This document shows, piece after piece, positions 1 through 8,955 of a stretch of DNA of 64,000 nucleotides. The position numbers were made by a program, and so were the translations under genes. The notes under the pieces are model-generated. The model had not been told where the DNA came from. It saw only the letters and a program-made list of their open reading frames with translations, and made no database searches. The first letter of the stretch is position 1; every line of letters starts with the position of its first letter. Origin of the DNA: Eutrophovita brisbanensis (GTDB lineage: Bacteria > Pseudomonadota > Gammaproteobacteria > Burkholderiales > Eutrophovitaceae); the NCBI GenBank assembly GCA_038147395.1, contig JAYQTM010000001.1:186001-250000 (forward strand), read 5' to 3'.

Positions 1-870
1 AGCACCATCTAGGATATTTCCGTGCGAGCGATAGTTTTGTTCTAACTTAACGACTTTCGCAACATTGAAGTCTTTTTCAAAATCGAGCATGTTGCCCGAT
101 CTTGCACCTCGAAAGGCGTAGATCGATTGGTCGTCATCTCCAACAGCCATTACAGAAGTTGTTGAGCCTGATAGTAATTTAAGCCACCCGTACTGCAGTT
201 TATTGGTGTCTTGAAATTCGTCTACAAGAATGTGTTTGAACCGCTGTTGATAATGCGTCAGCAACCGCTCGTTGGTGGACAATAGCTCGTAAGATCTTAA
301 AAGTAACTCGGCGAAATCAACCACGTTTTCATGTGCGCACGTTCGCTCATATTGATGGTAGACATCAAGGAATGTTCTTGAGAATTCATCAGTCGATTCA
401 ATCGCTGCCGGCCTTAAACCTTCCTCTTTGTTGCTGTTGATGAAGTACTGTGCGTGTTTGAACGGATATTTATTTTCGTCAATAGACATGCCACGCATGA
501 CACGTTTGACAAGCGATAGTTGGTCAGCGGAATCTAATATTTGAAAGGTTTGAGATAGCTTAGCGTCTTGATAGTGAGCGCGAAGTAGCCTATTGCACAG
601 ACCGTGGAATGTGCCAACCCACATGCCGCGCGTGTTGATGGGCAACATTGTGGAGATTCGAAACAACATCTCTTTTGCCGCCTTGTTGGTGAACGTCACG
701 GCAAGGAGCTCAAAAGGGCTGACTTGTCCTGTTTGTATCAGCCACGCAATGCGCGTGGTTAAAACTCGTGTTTTTCCGGAGCCCGCTCCAGCTAACACCA
801 AAACGGAGGCGTTAGGAAAGGTTGTTGCCTCTAGCTGGGGTTCATTGAGGCCGCTTAAAATGTCAGACAT
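1..870 (-). CDS. uvrD: DNA helicase II UvrD, N-terminal part (cut by window edge)
   Basis: This is the N-terminal 290 codons of a superfamily 1A 3'-5' DNA helicase acting in nucleotide excision repair and mismatch repair. It begins MSDILSGLNEPQLEA (Q motif) and carries Walker A AGAGSGKT at about residue 30, motif Ia VTFTNKAAKEM, the VGTFHGL segment, motif II VDEFQDTN and motif III GDDDQSIYAFRG, followed by LEQNYRS. These match UvrD more closely than Rep, including the WVGTFHGL and EEGLRP segments. The frame is open to base 1, so the C-terminal helicase domain lies outside the window. It starts 19 bases after the phosphoribulokinase gene on the same strand and is probably co-transcribed with it. 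Confidence 0.93.
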   Translation of the reverse strand, partial: MSDILSGLNEPQLEATTFPNASVLVLAGAGSGKTRVLTTRIAWLIQTGQVSPFELLAVTFTNKAAKEMLFRISTMLPINTRGMWVGTFHGLCNRLLRAHYQDAKLSQTFQILDSADQLSLVKRVMRGMSIDENKYPFKHAQYFINSNKEEGLRPAAIESTDEFSRTFLDVYHQYERTCAHENVVDFAELLLRSYELLSTNERLLTHYQQRFKHILVDEFQDTNKLQYGWLKLLSGSTTSVMAVGDDDQSIYAFRGARSGNMLDFEKDFNVAKVVKLEQNYRSHGNILDGA

Positions 871-889
871 TAAAACTCTTAAATTGCGA

Positions 890-1780
890 TTACTCGTTCG
901 GTTTGTTTCTACTGATGCGCGCCGATTTTGACAGGTTAATGAGTCGTGGCTCTATGATTTCTCTAAGGGCATTTTCGTAAAGCTCTCCCGCGACAACGAT
1001 CGAGTCCTCCCGACTTTGAAAAGCGCGAACCAATTTGCTGAGTATATCGTCAATTTCCTTTTGGTCAGGATCGTTAAAGCGAATCACGATCAGACTTTGG
1101 GATGCCGTCGGGATCCCTGAATTTGAAAATGGGTTGGATGTATCGACAGTTGGGACACGTTGAAAATTGATGTGTGTTCGCGAGAATTGAGGCACGATGT
1201 GCTCGACATAATCTGGCATGCGTCTCAATATGGTTTGTGTGACGTCGTCAACACTGTGTCCCCGGTCTTTTTGATCGCGGTCTAATTTTTGAATCCATTC
1301 GAGATTAATCGTCGGCGTGATCCCGATGAGCAGATCGACATGTTGCGCGATATTGGTCTCATCCGTTACGAAGCCGCCATGGAGGCCCTCATAGATCAAC
1401 AAGTCTGAATCAGCCTCAAGCTCCGACCAGTCAGTAAATGTGCCAGGTTTACGGCGAAATGATCTCGCACTGTCCTCGTCGCGCAGATACTGCCTGACTT
1501 GTCCTGACCCATTGGCGCCGTAGCTAATGAATAACTCTTCCAGCTCTTGTAGTAAGTTTGCCTCGGGCCCGAAGTGACTAATCGTTCTGCCCGCAGTTCT
1601 TTCCCAAGCGTCGATGAGTCGACGCATCTCATCACGCTCGTATCGGTGATAACTGTCCCCTTCAACGAAAGCTGCGTTGATTTTTGCGGATGCACATATC
1701 GCCCGAAAGGTTTCTTGAACGCTCGTGGTTCCCGCACCTGATGCGCCAGTGACCGCGATGATTGGGTGTTTCTTTGACAT
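890..1780 (-). CDS. prkB: Phosphoribulokinase, Calvin-cycle class I type / PrkB-like
   Basis: The product is predicted to phosphorylate ribulose 5-phosphate to ribulose 1,5-bisphosphate with ATP. The 296-residue protein opens MSKKHPIIAVTGASGAGTTSV (Walker A GASGAGTTS) and has VEGDSYHRYERDEM, which holds the conserved Asp, His and Arg of the active site. It also has LLIYEGLHGG, INLEWIQKLDRDQKDRG with the conserved Lys and Asp, and QFSRTHINFQRVPTVDTSNPF. Length and motifs fit the octameric bacterial class and E. coli PrkB. No Rubisco or other Calvin gene is in the window, so carbon fixation cannot be claimed; an orphan PrkB role is equally possible. It lies directly upstream of uvrD and divergent from leuS. 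Confidence 0.88.
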   Translation of the reverse strand: MSKKHPIIAVTGASGAGTTSVQETFRAICASAKINAAFVEGDSYHRYERDEMRRLIDAWERTAGRTISHFGPEANLLQELEELFISYGANGSGQVRQYLRDEDSARSFRRKPGTFTDWSELEADSDLLIYEGLHGGFVTDETNIAQHVDLLIGITPTINLEWIQKLDRDQKDRGHSVDDVTQTILRRMPDYVEHIVPQFSRTHINFQRVPTVDTSNPFSNSGIPTASQSLIVIRFNDPDQKEIDDILSKLVRAFQSREDSIVVAGELYENALREIIEPRLINLSKSARISRNKPNE

Positions 1781-1869
1781 GAGATGAATGAATTCGTCGA
1801 TTTACTTGACACTCTTTAGCTATTGGTCGGAATTATCAAGTTTTGAGCGTAAATGATGTGACTCAAAGC

Positions 1870-1875
1870 TATAAT
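1870..1875 (+). promoter_or_regulatory. Candidate -10 element for leuS
   Basis: A perfect TATAAT lies 36 bases before the chosen leuS start. It would put transcription initiation near 1882. No convincing -35 is seen at 16-18 bases upstream (a TTGAGC at 1843 is 21 bases away). Its position argues that an in-frame TTG at 1843 is not the translation start. Confidence 0.3.
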
Positions 1876-1911
1876 TACGAATTAGAAATTAGTTTATACC
1901 AGTATCCGTTC

Positions 1912-4518
1912 ATGGAAAGTCAATACCACCCCACGCTCACAGAAGCCGAAGTCCAGTCTCGTTGGGAGGCTCAGGAGTCATTTCAAGCGAAGGAGGCTGA
2001 GGGAAAGCCGAAGTATTACTGCCTATCAATGTTCCCATATCCCTCTGGAAAGTTACACATGGGACATGTTCGAAATTACACCATTGGGGATGTGTTGACG
2101 CGTCATCGACGCATGCAAGGTTTCAACGTCATGCAACCAATGGGTTGGGATGCATTTGGCCTTCCCGCAGAAAACGCTGCTATGGCTAATGGTGTGTCGC
2201 CGTCCAAATGGACATACGACAACATTGCATACATGAAGAAGCAGCTGCAATCGCTTGGCTTTGCGCTGGATTGGAGTCGAGAACTCGCGACTTGTGACCC
2301 GAAGTATTATCGGTGGAATCAGTGGCTATTTACCAAAATGTTAGAAAAGGGACTGGTCTACCGTAAAACGGGCACAGTGAACTGGGACCCTGTTGATCAA
2401 ACTGTGTTAGCCAACGAGCAAGTGATTGATGGTAAAGGCTGGCGCACGGGTGCAGAGGTCGAAAAGCGTGAAATTCCGATGTATTACATGAAGATCACGG
2501 ACTATGCTCCAGAATTGCTAAGTGCTCTTGATGAGTTACCAGGATGGCCTGATCGAGTGAAGACGATGCAGGCAAATTGGATTGGACGCAGTGAAGGTCT
2601 AAACATCAGTTTTCCATATGCCTTAGACGGGAGTGATCACACGTTGAAGGTGTTTACGACTCGGGCCGACACGATTATGGGTGTTACGTTTTGCGCGGTC
2701 GCAGCCGAACATCCCATTGCCGAATACGCCTCGAGGCACAATCGAGATGTCGCCGATTTCGTCGATGAGTGTCAGCGAGGCAGCACCATGGAGGCCGACC
2801 TAGCGGCACTCGAGAAAAAAGGGGTGCCAACCGGAATCTATGTCACACATCCAATTGATGGCCGAGAAATCGAGGTTTGGGTTGGAAACTACGTTTTGAT
2901 GACGTATGGCGAAGGGGCGGTTATGGGCGTTCCTGGACATGACGAGAGAGACTTCTTGTTCGCGAAGAAGTATGGGATTGAGATCCAACAAGTGATTGAT
3001 GTGCCCGGCAAAGAATACTCGCTTGAGTCTTGGCAAGAATGGTACGCCGAAAAAGGTGTGTGTGTTTCCTCCGGAAAATACGATGGTCTCGATTTTACGG
3101 CGGCAGTTGACGCCATTGCGTCTGATCTATCCACTCAGTCTCTTGGCAACAAGCATACTCAGTGGCGATTACGCGACTGGGGTATTTCGAGGCAGCGTTA
3201 CTGGGGGACTCCGATCCCCATCATTCACTGTGATGTGTGCGGCGATGTGCCCGTGCCGGAGGAGGACCTACCCGTGGTTCTGCCTGACGATTGCATTCCA
3301 GACGGATCTGGTAACCCTCTCAATAAATTGGATTCATTTTTGAATTGCGCTTGTCCAAAATGCGGCAAGGATGCTCGACGAGAGACGGATACGATGGATA
3401 CTTTTGTGGATTCGTCGTGGTATTTCTTGAGGTATGCGTGTGCCGATTCGCAGTCATCGATGTTGGACGATCGTGCCAACTATTGGTTGCCAGTGGATCA
3501 GTACATCGGTGGAATTGAACACGCGATACTCCACTTACTCTATTCGAGATTTTGGACAAAAGTGATGCGAGACGTCGGCCTAATTTCGATCGATGAGCCG
3601 TTTGACAATCTTCTCACTCAGGGTATGGTGCTTAACGAGATTTTTTTCAGAAAAAATGAATCGGGTCGGATCGAGTATTTCAATCCACAGGACATTGAAT
3701 TGTTGCTGGATGATGATGGTAAGCGCGTAGGCCAGACGCTCGTTGCAGATGGCCAGCCAGTTGAGACTGGGGGCATTCGTACGATGTCAAAATCAAAGAA
3801 TAACGGTGTTGACCCGCAATCGCTCATCGAAAAATATGGGGCGGATACAGCACGTTTTTTCATGATGTTTACGGCCCCACCCGAGGACACTCTTGCGTGG
3901 AATGATGATGGTGTTGAGGGCGCTTATCGTTTTATGAAGCGATTGTGGCGATACGGCTTTGAACATCAAAAGGAAATCGCTTCAGGGTTGCAGACTGAAC
4001 CAACGGAATTTGTCTCAAAAGTTGCCAAGACCTCGAGGCGAGAGATACATGTGTTATTGCAACAGGCGAATTTTGATTATGACCGCAAGCAATTTAACAC
4101 GGTGGCCTCAGCAGCCATGAAGATGTTGAATACGTTGGAGCAAGTTGATGGATCCCAAATAGAGCCAAGCGAAATGAATGGTCTTATTTCCGAGGGGTTC
4201 GGCATATTGCTCCGCGTATTGTTCCCAATCGTACCTCACATTACCGACGCTCTTTGGAGAGAGCTTGGTTATTCCGCAGATATTCAATTTATGGAATGGC
4301 CACAGGTAGATGAAAAAGCACTCGAACGAGACGAAGTTGAGCTCGTTGTTCAAATCAACGGAAAACTCAGATCAAAAATCTTAGTATCTGCGGTAGCGAC
4401 AAAAGAGGAAATCGAAAAAGTGGCACTCGACGATCAGCATGTTCAGAATCATGTGCAGGACAAAGTTGTGAAGAAACTGATTGTCGTACCCGGGCGTTTA
4501 ATCAATATCGTGATCTAG
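1912..4518 (+). CDS. leuS: Leucyl-tRNA synthetase
   Basis: This class Ia aminoacyl-tRNA synthetase charges tRNA-Leu in the cytoplasm. The 868-residue protein has the HIGH-type motif PYPSGKLHMGH near residue 45, WDAFGLPAE, an inserted editing domain with the conserved TTRADTIMG segment, CPKCG/CDVCGD cysteines of the zinc/leucine-specific region, the KMSKS-type motif TMSKSKNNG and a C-terminal anticodon-binding domain. I chose ATG 1912 because homologues begin M-x-x-x-YxP just before this point. An upstream in-frame TTG at 1843 would add 23 atypical residues and would lie upstream of a TATAAT. lptE follows after 23 bases. Confidence 0.97.
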   Translation: MESQYHPTLTEAEVQSRWEAQESFQAKEAEGKPKYYCLSMFPYPSGKLHMGHVRNYTIGDVLTRHRRMQGFNVMQPMGWDAFGLPAENAAMANGVSPSKWTYDNIAYMKKQLQSLGFALDWSRELATCDPKYYRWNQWLFTKMLEKGLVYRKTGTVNWDPVDQTVLANEQVIDGKGWRTGAEVEKREIPMYYMKITDYAPELLSALDELPGWPDRVKTMQANWIGRSEGLNISFPYALDGSDHTLKVFTTRADTIMGVTFCAVAAEHPIAEYASRHNRDVADFVDECQRGSTMEADLAALEKKGVPTGIYVTHPIDGREIEVWVGNYVLMTYGEGAVMGVPGHDERDFLFAKKYGIEIQQVIDVPGKEYSLESWQEWYAEKGVCVSSGKYDGLDFTAAVDAIASDLSTQSLGNKHTQWRLRDWGISRQRYWGTPIPIIHCDVCGDVPVPEEDLPVVLPDDCIPDGSGNPLNKLDSFLNCACPKCGKDARRETDTMDTFVDSSWYFLRYACADSQSSMLDDRANYWLPVDQYIGGIEHAILHLLYSRFWTKVMRDVGLISIDEPFDNLLTQGMVLNEIFFRKNESGRIEYFNPQDIELLLDDDGKRVGQTLVADGQPVETGGIRTMSKSKNNGVDPQSLIEKYGADTARFFMMFTAPPEDTLAWNDDGVEGAYRFMKRLWRYGFEHQKEIASGLQTEPTEFVSKVAKTSRREIHVLLQQANFDYDRKQFNTVASAAMKMLNTLEQVDGSQIEPSEMNGLISEGFGILLRVLFPIVPHITDALWRELGYSADIQFMEWPQVDEKALERDEVELVVQINGKLRSKILVSAVATKEEIEKVALDDQHVQNHVQDKVVKKLIVVPGRLINIVI

Positions 4519-4541
4519 TTGTTAGAGGATTGCACGAGACT

Positions 4542-5045
4542 ATGACGAGATTAGGATTCACACTCACCGTTCTCACACTAATTTGTGGGCTGCTGTCGTC
4601 TTGTGGTTTTCACTTAAGAGGCGGATTTCAGTTGCCCGATGGGGACATCTACGTGTCATCGAATATCGATTCCTTAGTTGCTAGGGCGTTAAAGAAAAAG
4701 ATCGAGAGAAAACGCTCAGGGGCTTTAGCGTCCGATCCATTAGCTGCAGATATTACGATTAGCATTACCGAGGAAAACAGTCAAAAAGTACTGGCTGTGT
4801 TGTCAAATACGGGGAGTGTTGACGAGTACGAGATCACTTACAACGTGACGTTTGGTATATCCTCAAAGAACGGGCACATTGAAGCTCCTGTTCAAGACAG
4901 GTTGACGCTTAAAAGGCAAATGACTTACGAAGACCAGGCGTTGACTGCTAAGAGCGATGAGGAGAGAACTCTAATTGAAGATATGGCGAGTGAAGTTGCG
5001 ACTCGAATTTTAGTGCGCTTATCAAGGGTGACTCAAACACAATGA
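4542..5045 (+). CDS. lptE: LPS-assembly lipoprotein LptE
   Basis: LptE is the outer membrane lipoprotein that plugs LptD and helps insert lipopolysaccharide into the outer leaflet. The 167-residue product has a short signal peptide with a lipobox ending LLSSC, then GFHLRGGFQLPDG, the hallmark start of mature LptE/RlpB. The start is taken as ATG 4542; a TTG at 4530 would add four residues. The gene follows leuS, the usual gammaproteobacterial arrangement, but the next gene is metX rather than the usual holA. Its stop overlaps the metX start (ATGA at 5042-5045), which suggests translational coupling. Confidence 0.9.
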   Translation: MTRLGFTLTVLTLICGLLSSCGFHLRGGFQLPDGDIYVSSNIDSLVARALKKKIERKRSGALASDPLAADITISITEENSQKVLAVLSNTGSVDEYEITYNVTFGISSKNGHIEAPVQDRLTLKRQMTYEDQALTAKSDEERTLIEDMASEVATRILVRLSRVTQTQ

Positions 5046-6211
5046 ACGTTGACGTCCAGAAGAGTCCGAAAGCCGAGCTTTCATTAGGCGACGTTAGCCC
5101 ACAAATCTTGCAGTTCGATACTTCAATACTTTTGAAATGTGGCATGGAGTTGCCTGAGTACTCGATCACGTATGAGACGTACGGAGAGCTTAATCGAGAG
5201 AAGACGAACGCTGTTCTTATTTGCCACGCGTTAAATGCGTCACATCATGTCGCTGGAACTTATGATGGTGATGAAAAAACTCGAGGGTGGTGGGACAACA
5301 TGGTCGGTCCTGGAAAACCTGTGGACACCAACCGGTTTTTCGTTGTCAGTGTGAATAACCTTGGTGGTTGTCACGGCTCAACGGGTCCCGCGTCAATTAA
5401 TCCTAAAACGGGGCAGCCATGGGGCAGCACTTTTCCAGTTGTGACAGTTGAAGATTGGGTCGAAGTCCAAGCGCGCTTGGCCACTCGGCTCGGAATTGAG
5501 GCCTTCGCTGCGGTGATGGGAGGAAGCCTCGGTGGGATGCAGGCGCTTCAGTGGACGATTGATCAAGCTGACCGAGTCAAGCACGCGATTGTCGTCGCGG
5601 CCGCACCAAAGTTGTCAGCGCAAAACATTGCATTCAATGAAGTTGCACGAACGGCGATTACGTCTGATCCAGACTTTTATGGCGGTGATTATTACGCTCA
5701 TAATGTGGTCCCGAGGCGAGGGCTCAAAGTTGCCCGGATGATCGGCCACATTACCTATCTTTCTGATGATGCGATGGATGCAAAATTTGGTAGGAACCTC
5801 AGGGAGGAAGTGCTCAAATTTAATTTTGATACAGAATTTCAGGTGGAGTCTTACCTGCGTTATCAAGGCGATAAATTCGCCGATATATTTGATGCAAACA
5901 CGTACCTCAGGATCACCAAAGCGTTAGATTATTTTGACCCCGCGGCAGTGTGCGACGGTGATTTGATTGCGACATTAGCCAACTCGAAATCGAAATATCT
6001 TGTCGTCTCGTTTACGTCAGATTGGCGATTCTCACCCGAACGATCTCGGGAAATTGTCGAAGCGCTAGTCGACAATAATCTTGATGTCTCTTATGCTGAA
6101 ATTGAATCGCCGCATGGTCACGACGCATTTTTAATGGATGACGCGGTTTATCACAACCTTGTGAGAGCCTACTTTGATCGTATTGCGGCGGAGGTTGCTT
6201 ATGATGACTAA
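5042..6211 (+). CDS. metX: Homoserine O-acyltransferase MetX
   Basis: The enzyme activates homoserine by O-acylation, the first committed step of methionine synthesis. This 389-residue alpha/beta hydrolase has HALNASHHVAG, the signature VNNLGGCHGSTGP, the nucleophile elbow GGSLGGMQALQW, the catalytic Asp in SFTSDWRFSP and the catalytic His in ESPHGHDAFLMDD. Whether the donor is acetyl-CoA or succinyl-CoA cannot be read reliably from motifs; proteobacterial MetX enzymes paired with MetW are often succinyltransferases. It overlaps lptE by 4 bases at its start and metW by 11 bases at its end, so the three genes form one tight operon. Confidence 0.95.
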   Translation: MNVDVQKSPKAELSLGDVSPQILQFDTSILLKCGMELPEYSITYETYGELNREKTNAVLICHALNASHHVAGTYDGDEKTRGWWDNMVGPGKPVDTNRFFVVSVNNLGGCHGSTGPASINPKTGQPWGSTFPVVTVEDWVEVQARLATRLGIEAFAAVMGGSLGGMQALQWTIDQADRVKHAIVVAAAPKLSAQNIAFNEVARTAITSDPDFYGGDYYAHNVVPRRGLKVARMIGHITYLSDDAMDAKFGRNLREEVLKFNFDTEFQVESYLRYQGDKFADIFDANTYLRITKALDYFDPAAVCDGDLIATLANSKSKYLVVSFTSDWRFSPERSREIVEALVDNNLDVSYAEIESPHGHDAFLMDDAVYHNLVRAYFDRIAAEVAYDD

Positions 6212-6812
6212 CCGATCTAGCAGTCATCGTCAGGACTATCGAATCATCTCTTCAATGATTCGCGAAGGTGCGACCGTTCTCGACTTAGGGTGCGGTGATG
6301 GTGCCTTGTTGGCTCATTTAAAGCAGGCGTGTGGGGTGTCTGGGTACGGTGTTGAAAAAGATGATCAAAAAGTTTTATCTAGTGTCAAAAATGGCATCAA
6401 TGTCATTCAAGCCGATTTAGAGCAAGGCCTCTCGGGTTTTGCAGATGGTGCGTTTGATTATGTTGTGTTGTCATTGACGCTGCAGACCGTTCATGAAACA
6501 GAAACCATCATTCAAGAGATGTTGCGTGTCGGCAAGGAGGTCATCGTCACTTTTCCAAATTTTGGTTTTTGGCGACACCGAGTCCAAATCTTTTTTGGGA
6601 AAACACCTGTATCCAAAGAGTTGCCTTATCAGTGGTATGACACCCCAAATGTTCACGTATTGACGATCAGTGATTTCGAAATATTTTGTGACACTCATGC
6701 CGTGCGGATCTTGGAGAAAATCGTACTCAACGAGCAAGGTGCTCGCGTTAATGTTCGACCAAATTTATTCGGGGCGCTTGCTATTTACCGGTTCAATCGG
6801 CGAGGTCTCTAA
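6201..6812 (+). CDS. metW: Methionine biosynthesis protein MetW
   Basis: MetW is a class I SAM-methyltransferase-fold protein that partners MetX and is needed for full homoserine acyltransferase activity in several proteobacteria. The 203-residue protein shows motif I VLDLGCGDGALLAHL near residue 26, then AFDYVVLSLTLQTV and the MetW-typical FPNFGFWRHRVQ and LPYQWYDTPNVH segments. The start ATG 6201 follows a GGAGG at 6190-6194 with ideal spacing, inside the end of metX. It ends 7 bases before the convergent ampG. Confidence 0.93.
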   Translation: MMTNRSSSHRQDYRIISSMIREGATVLDLGCGDGALLAHLKQACGVSGYGVEKDDQKVLSSVKNGINVIQADLEQGLSGFADGAFDYVVLSLTLQTVHETETIIQEMLRVGKEVIVTFPNFGFWRHRVQIFFGKTPVSKELPYQWYDTPNVHVLTISDFEIFCDTHAVRILEKIVLNEQGARVNVRPNLFGALAIYRFNRRGL

Positions 6813-6819
6813 ATCCGGG

Positions 6820-8142
6820 TCATCTCTCGAAAGTCGCGGCTCGACGTACGAGTACGATGAGTATGAGAACCGGCAGACCTAATAGCGCTGTTCCGAGAAA
6901 AAACCAGTTATAACCATATTGTTCTACAAAGATGCCCGACCAACCTGCGAGAAACTTGGGCCCTAGGAACATCAATGAACTAAAGAGTGCGTATTGCGTG
7001 GCCGAATAGTTGATATTCGTCAAGCTGGACAAGTAAGCAACAAAAGCCGCAGTGGCGATACCAGCACTCAGATTATCCAAGCTTATTGTGACGACTAAAT
7101 GAAGAATTGACGCGCCACTTGTCGATAACCAGGCAAAGACACAATTGGTTAGGCTACTTAAGACTGCGCCGAGAAAAAGGGTTTTGATGAGCCCTAGTTG
7201 TTTCACCAAAACCCCACCCAACAAAGCGCCAATAATGGTCATCACGACGCCGTAGAATTTCGATACGGTCGCGATTTCACTTTTGCTGTAACCCATGTCG
7301 ATATAAAACGGATTGGCCATGACACCCATCACAACATCTGAAATCCGGTACAGGCCAATCATCAACAGCAAGAGTATCGCTTGGCTTCTGTAGCGGGTAA
7401 TGAATTCGACAAACGGCATGACGATTGCTCGTTTGGACCAGCTGTATAGTCGGTCTATTCGAGTGATAGATTTTTTCGATGACCTCTCGTCGCGATCAAG
7501 TTGAACAATTGGCTCTGGGGACAAGAGCGTGGTGACTATTCCGATCAACATCAAAGACGACATGACGAGGTACGTGTAGAACCAAGGTGTGGATTCGTAC
7601 AGATCCTCAGTTTGATCAAAAAATGACGCGAGGAATAATGCCCCTGCTGATGCAACGATCATCGCAATACGGTAGCCGAGTTGATAGGCTGCGGCCATCG
7701 CTCCCTGATCATCATTACTGCCTGATTCGATTCGAAATGCGTCAAGAGCGATATCTTGAGTTGCTGAAGAAAAAGCTGCCCACAACGCCAATAAAACCAT
7801 GGCGCTTAAGTAAATGGATGGGTCGGTGACAGCGAGCCCGATTAACGCACCCATGACACTGAGTTGAGCGATAAGAAGCCAGGATCGCCTTCGGCCTAAT
7901 TTCTTTGTGAGGTAAGGAATCTCGAGTTGATCAACCAGTGGAGACCATACCCACTTGAATGCGTAAACCAGTCCAACCCAAGAGAAAAACCCGATCGTCG
8001 ATAGGTCGACCCCCGCTTCTCGAAGCCAAAACGATAGCGTTCCAAAGATGAGAAGAAGAGGAAGTCCAGCAGAGAACCCGAGTGTTAACATCCGTAGAAC
8101 GTTGGCTTGACCATAGATTTTTAAAGAGTCGTACCAGCTCAT
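6820..8142 (-). CDS. ampG: AmpG-family muropeptide permease (MFS)
   Basis: This inner membrane major facilitator is predicted to import anhydro-muropeptides released during wall turnover. The 440-residue, strongly hydrophobic protein has about twelve membrane segments and begins with AmpG-type sequence: GFSAGLPLLLIFGTLSFWL, then VWSPLVDQ and LGRRRSWLL in the first cytoplasmic loop, and SSATQDIALDAFRIE. It lies alone between the converging metW and the xth gene on the same strand (36 bases after xth). Substrate is inferred from the family. Confidence 0.88.
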   Translation of the reverse strand: MSWYDSLKIYGQANVLRMLTLGFSAGLPLLLIFGTLSFWLREAGVDLSTIGFFSWVGLVYAFKWVWSPLVDQLEIPYLTKKLGRRRSWLLIAQLSVMGALIGLAVTDPSIYLSAMVLLALWAAFSSATQDIALDAFRIESGSNDDQGAMAAAYQLGYRIAMIVASAGALFLASFFDQTEDLYESTPWFYTYLVMSSLMLIGIVTTLLSPEPIVQLDRDERSSKKSITRIDRLYSWSKRAIVMPFVEFITRYRSQAILLLLMIGLYRISDVVMGVMANPFYIDMGYSKSEIATVSKFYGVVMTIIGALLGGVLVKQLGLIKTLFLGAVLSSLTNCVFAWLSTSGASILHLVVTISLDNLSAGIATAAFVAYLSSLTNINYSATQYALFSSLMFLGPKFLAGWSGIFVEQYGYNWFFLGTALLGLPVLILIVLVRRAATFER

Positions 8143-8178
8143 TGTCTTTATTCGTTTTTGATAAGACCGAATAACGGA

Positions 8179-8955
8179 TTACAGCTTCTTGTCATAATCA
8201 ATGATGAGAGGCGCATGATCGCTGAATCGTTTTTCTTTATAGATTGATACTTTTTTTGCCAGCTTTGCTAGTTCGGGATTCGCCAGCTGGTAGTCGATTC
8301 TCCAGCCAACATTATTGTCCCAGGCTCTCCCACGATTTGACCACCATGTGTATTGATCAGGTTGTGTGTTGATTGAACGAAACACATCGACATACCCCAA
8401 TTTCTCTAGTATTCCATCGAACCACTCCCGCTCCTCTGGGAGAAAACCAGAGTTTTTTTGGTTTGACCTCCAGTTTTTTAGATCGATTTGTTTGTGGGCA
8501 ACATTCCAATCGCCACAGATAATGATTTGACGGCCACTGCTGATGAGTTCGTGAAGGGGTTGTATGAACCGCTCCATGAATTTGTATTTAATTGAAAGAC
8601 GCTCATCGGAGCTTGATCCGGACGGTACATAAACAGATACAACGGATAAATCTCCGTATCGAGCTTCGATGTAACGACCCTCGTGATCAATATCCTCAAT
8701 CCCAAGTCCCTCGATCACGTCGTCTGGCTCTCGTTTAGAATAGATGCCAACGCCACTGTAGCCAGGTCGTTGTGCGTAATGGAAGTAGCCGCGATATTTG
8801 GAGGGGTTTTTTAAATCCTCTGTCAGGTCCTTTTCCTGCGCCTTCAACTCCTGTAAGCAGACAATGTCAGCACGAGAGCGTGCTAACCACTGGTCAAGAT
8901 CTTTTCTGAACGCAGAGCGGATCCCATTTAAATTTAACGATACGATTCTTAACAT
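8179..8955 (-). CDS. xth: Exodeoxyribonuclease III / AP endonuclease
   Basis: This is a base-excision-repair endonuclease cleaving at abasic sites. The 258-residue product keeps the catalytic set: Asn in LNLNGIR, Glu in VCLQELKAQ, ICGDWNVAH (Asp and Asn), WRIDYQLA and the terminal SDHAPLIIDY (Asp-His). It sits divergently next to pyrE, the position of crc in Pseudomonas. Crc is an ExoIII-like protein with LQDTRA and CGSLY in place of the catalytic motifs, whereas this protein looks enzymatically intact. The chosen ATG at 8955 overlaps the pyrE ATG on the other strand within the tetranucleotide CATG. No clear Shine-Dalgarno precedes it. Confidence 0.93.
   Translation of the reverse strand: MLRIVSLNLNGIRSAFRKDLDQWLARSRADIVCLQELKAQEKDLTEDLKNPSKYRGYFHYAQRPGYSGVGIYSKREPDDVIEGLGIEDIDHEGRYIEARYGDLSVVSVYVPSGSSSDERLSIKYKFMERFIQPLHELISSGRQIIICGDWNVAHKQIDLKNWRSNQKNSGFLPEEREWFDGILEKLGYVDVFRSINTQPDQYTWWSNRGRAWDNNVGWRIDYQLANPELAKLAKKVSIYKEKRFSDHAPLIIDYDKKL

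Noticed and set aside
1843..1911. In-frame TTG extension of leuS by 23 codons
   Set aside because: The extra residues are unlike LeuS N-termini, and a TATAAT lies inside the extension.
8179..8955. Naming the ExoIII-like gene crc from its position beside pyrE
   Set aside because: The catalytic Glu, Asp/Asn and Asp-His residues are intact, unlike Crc.
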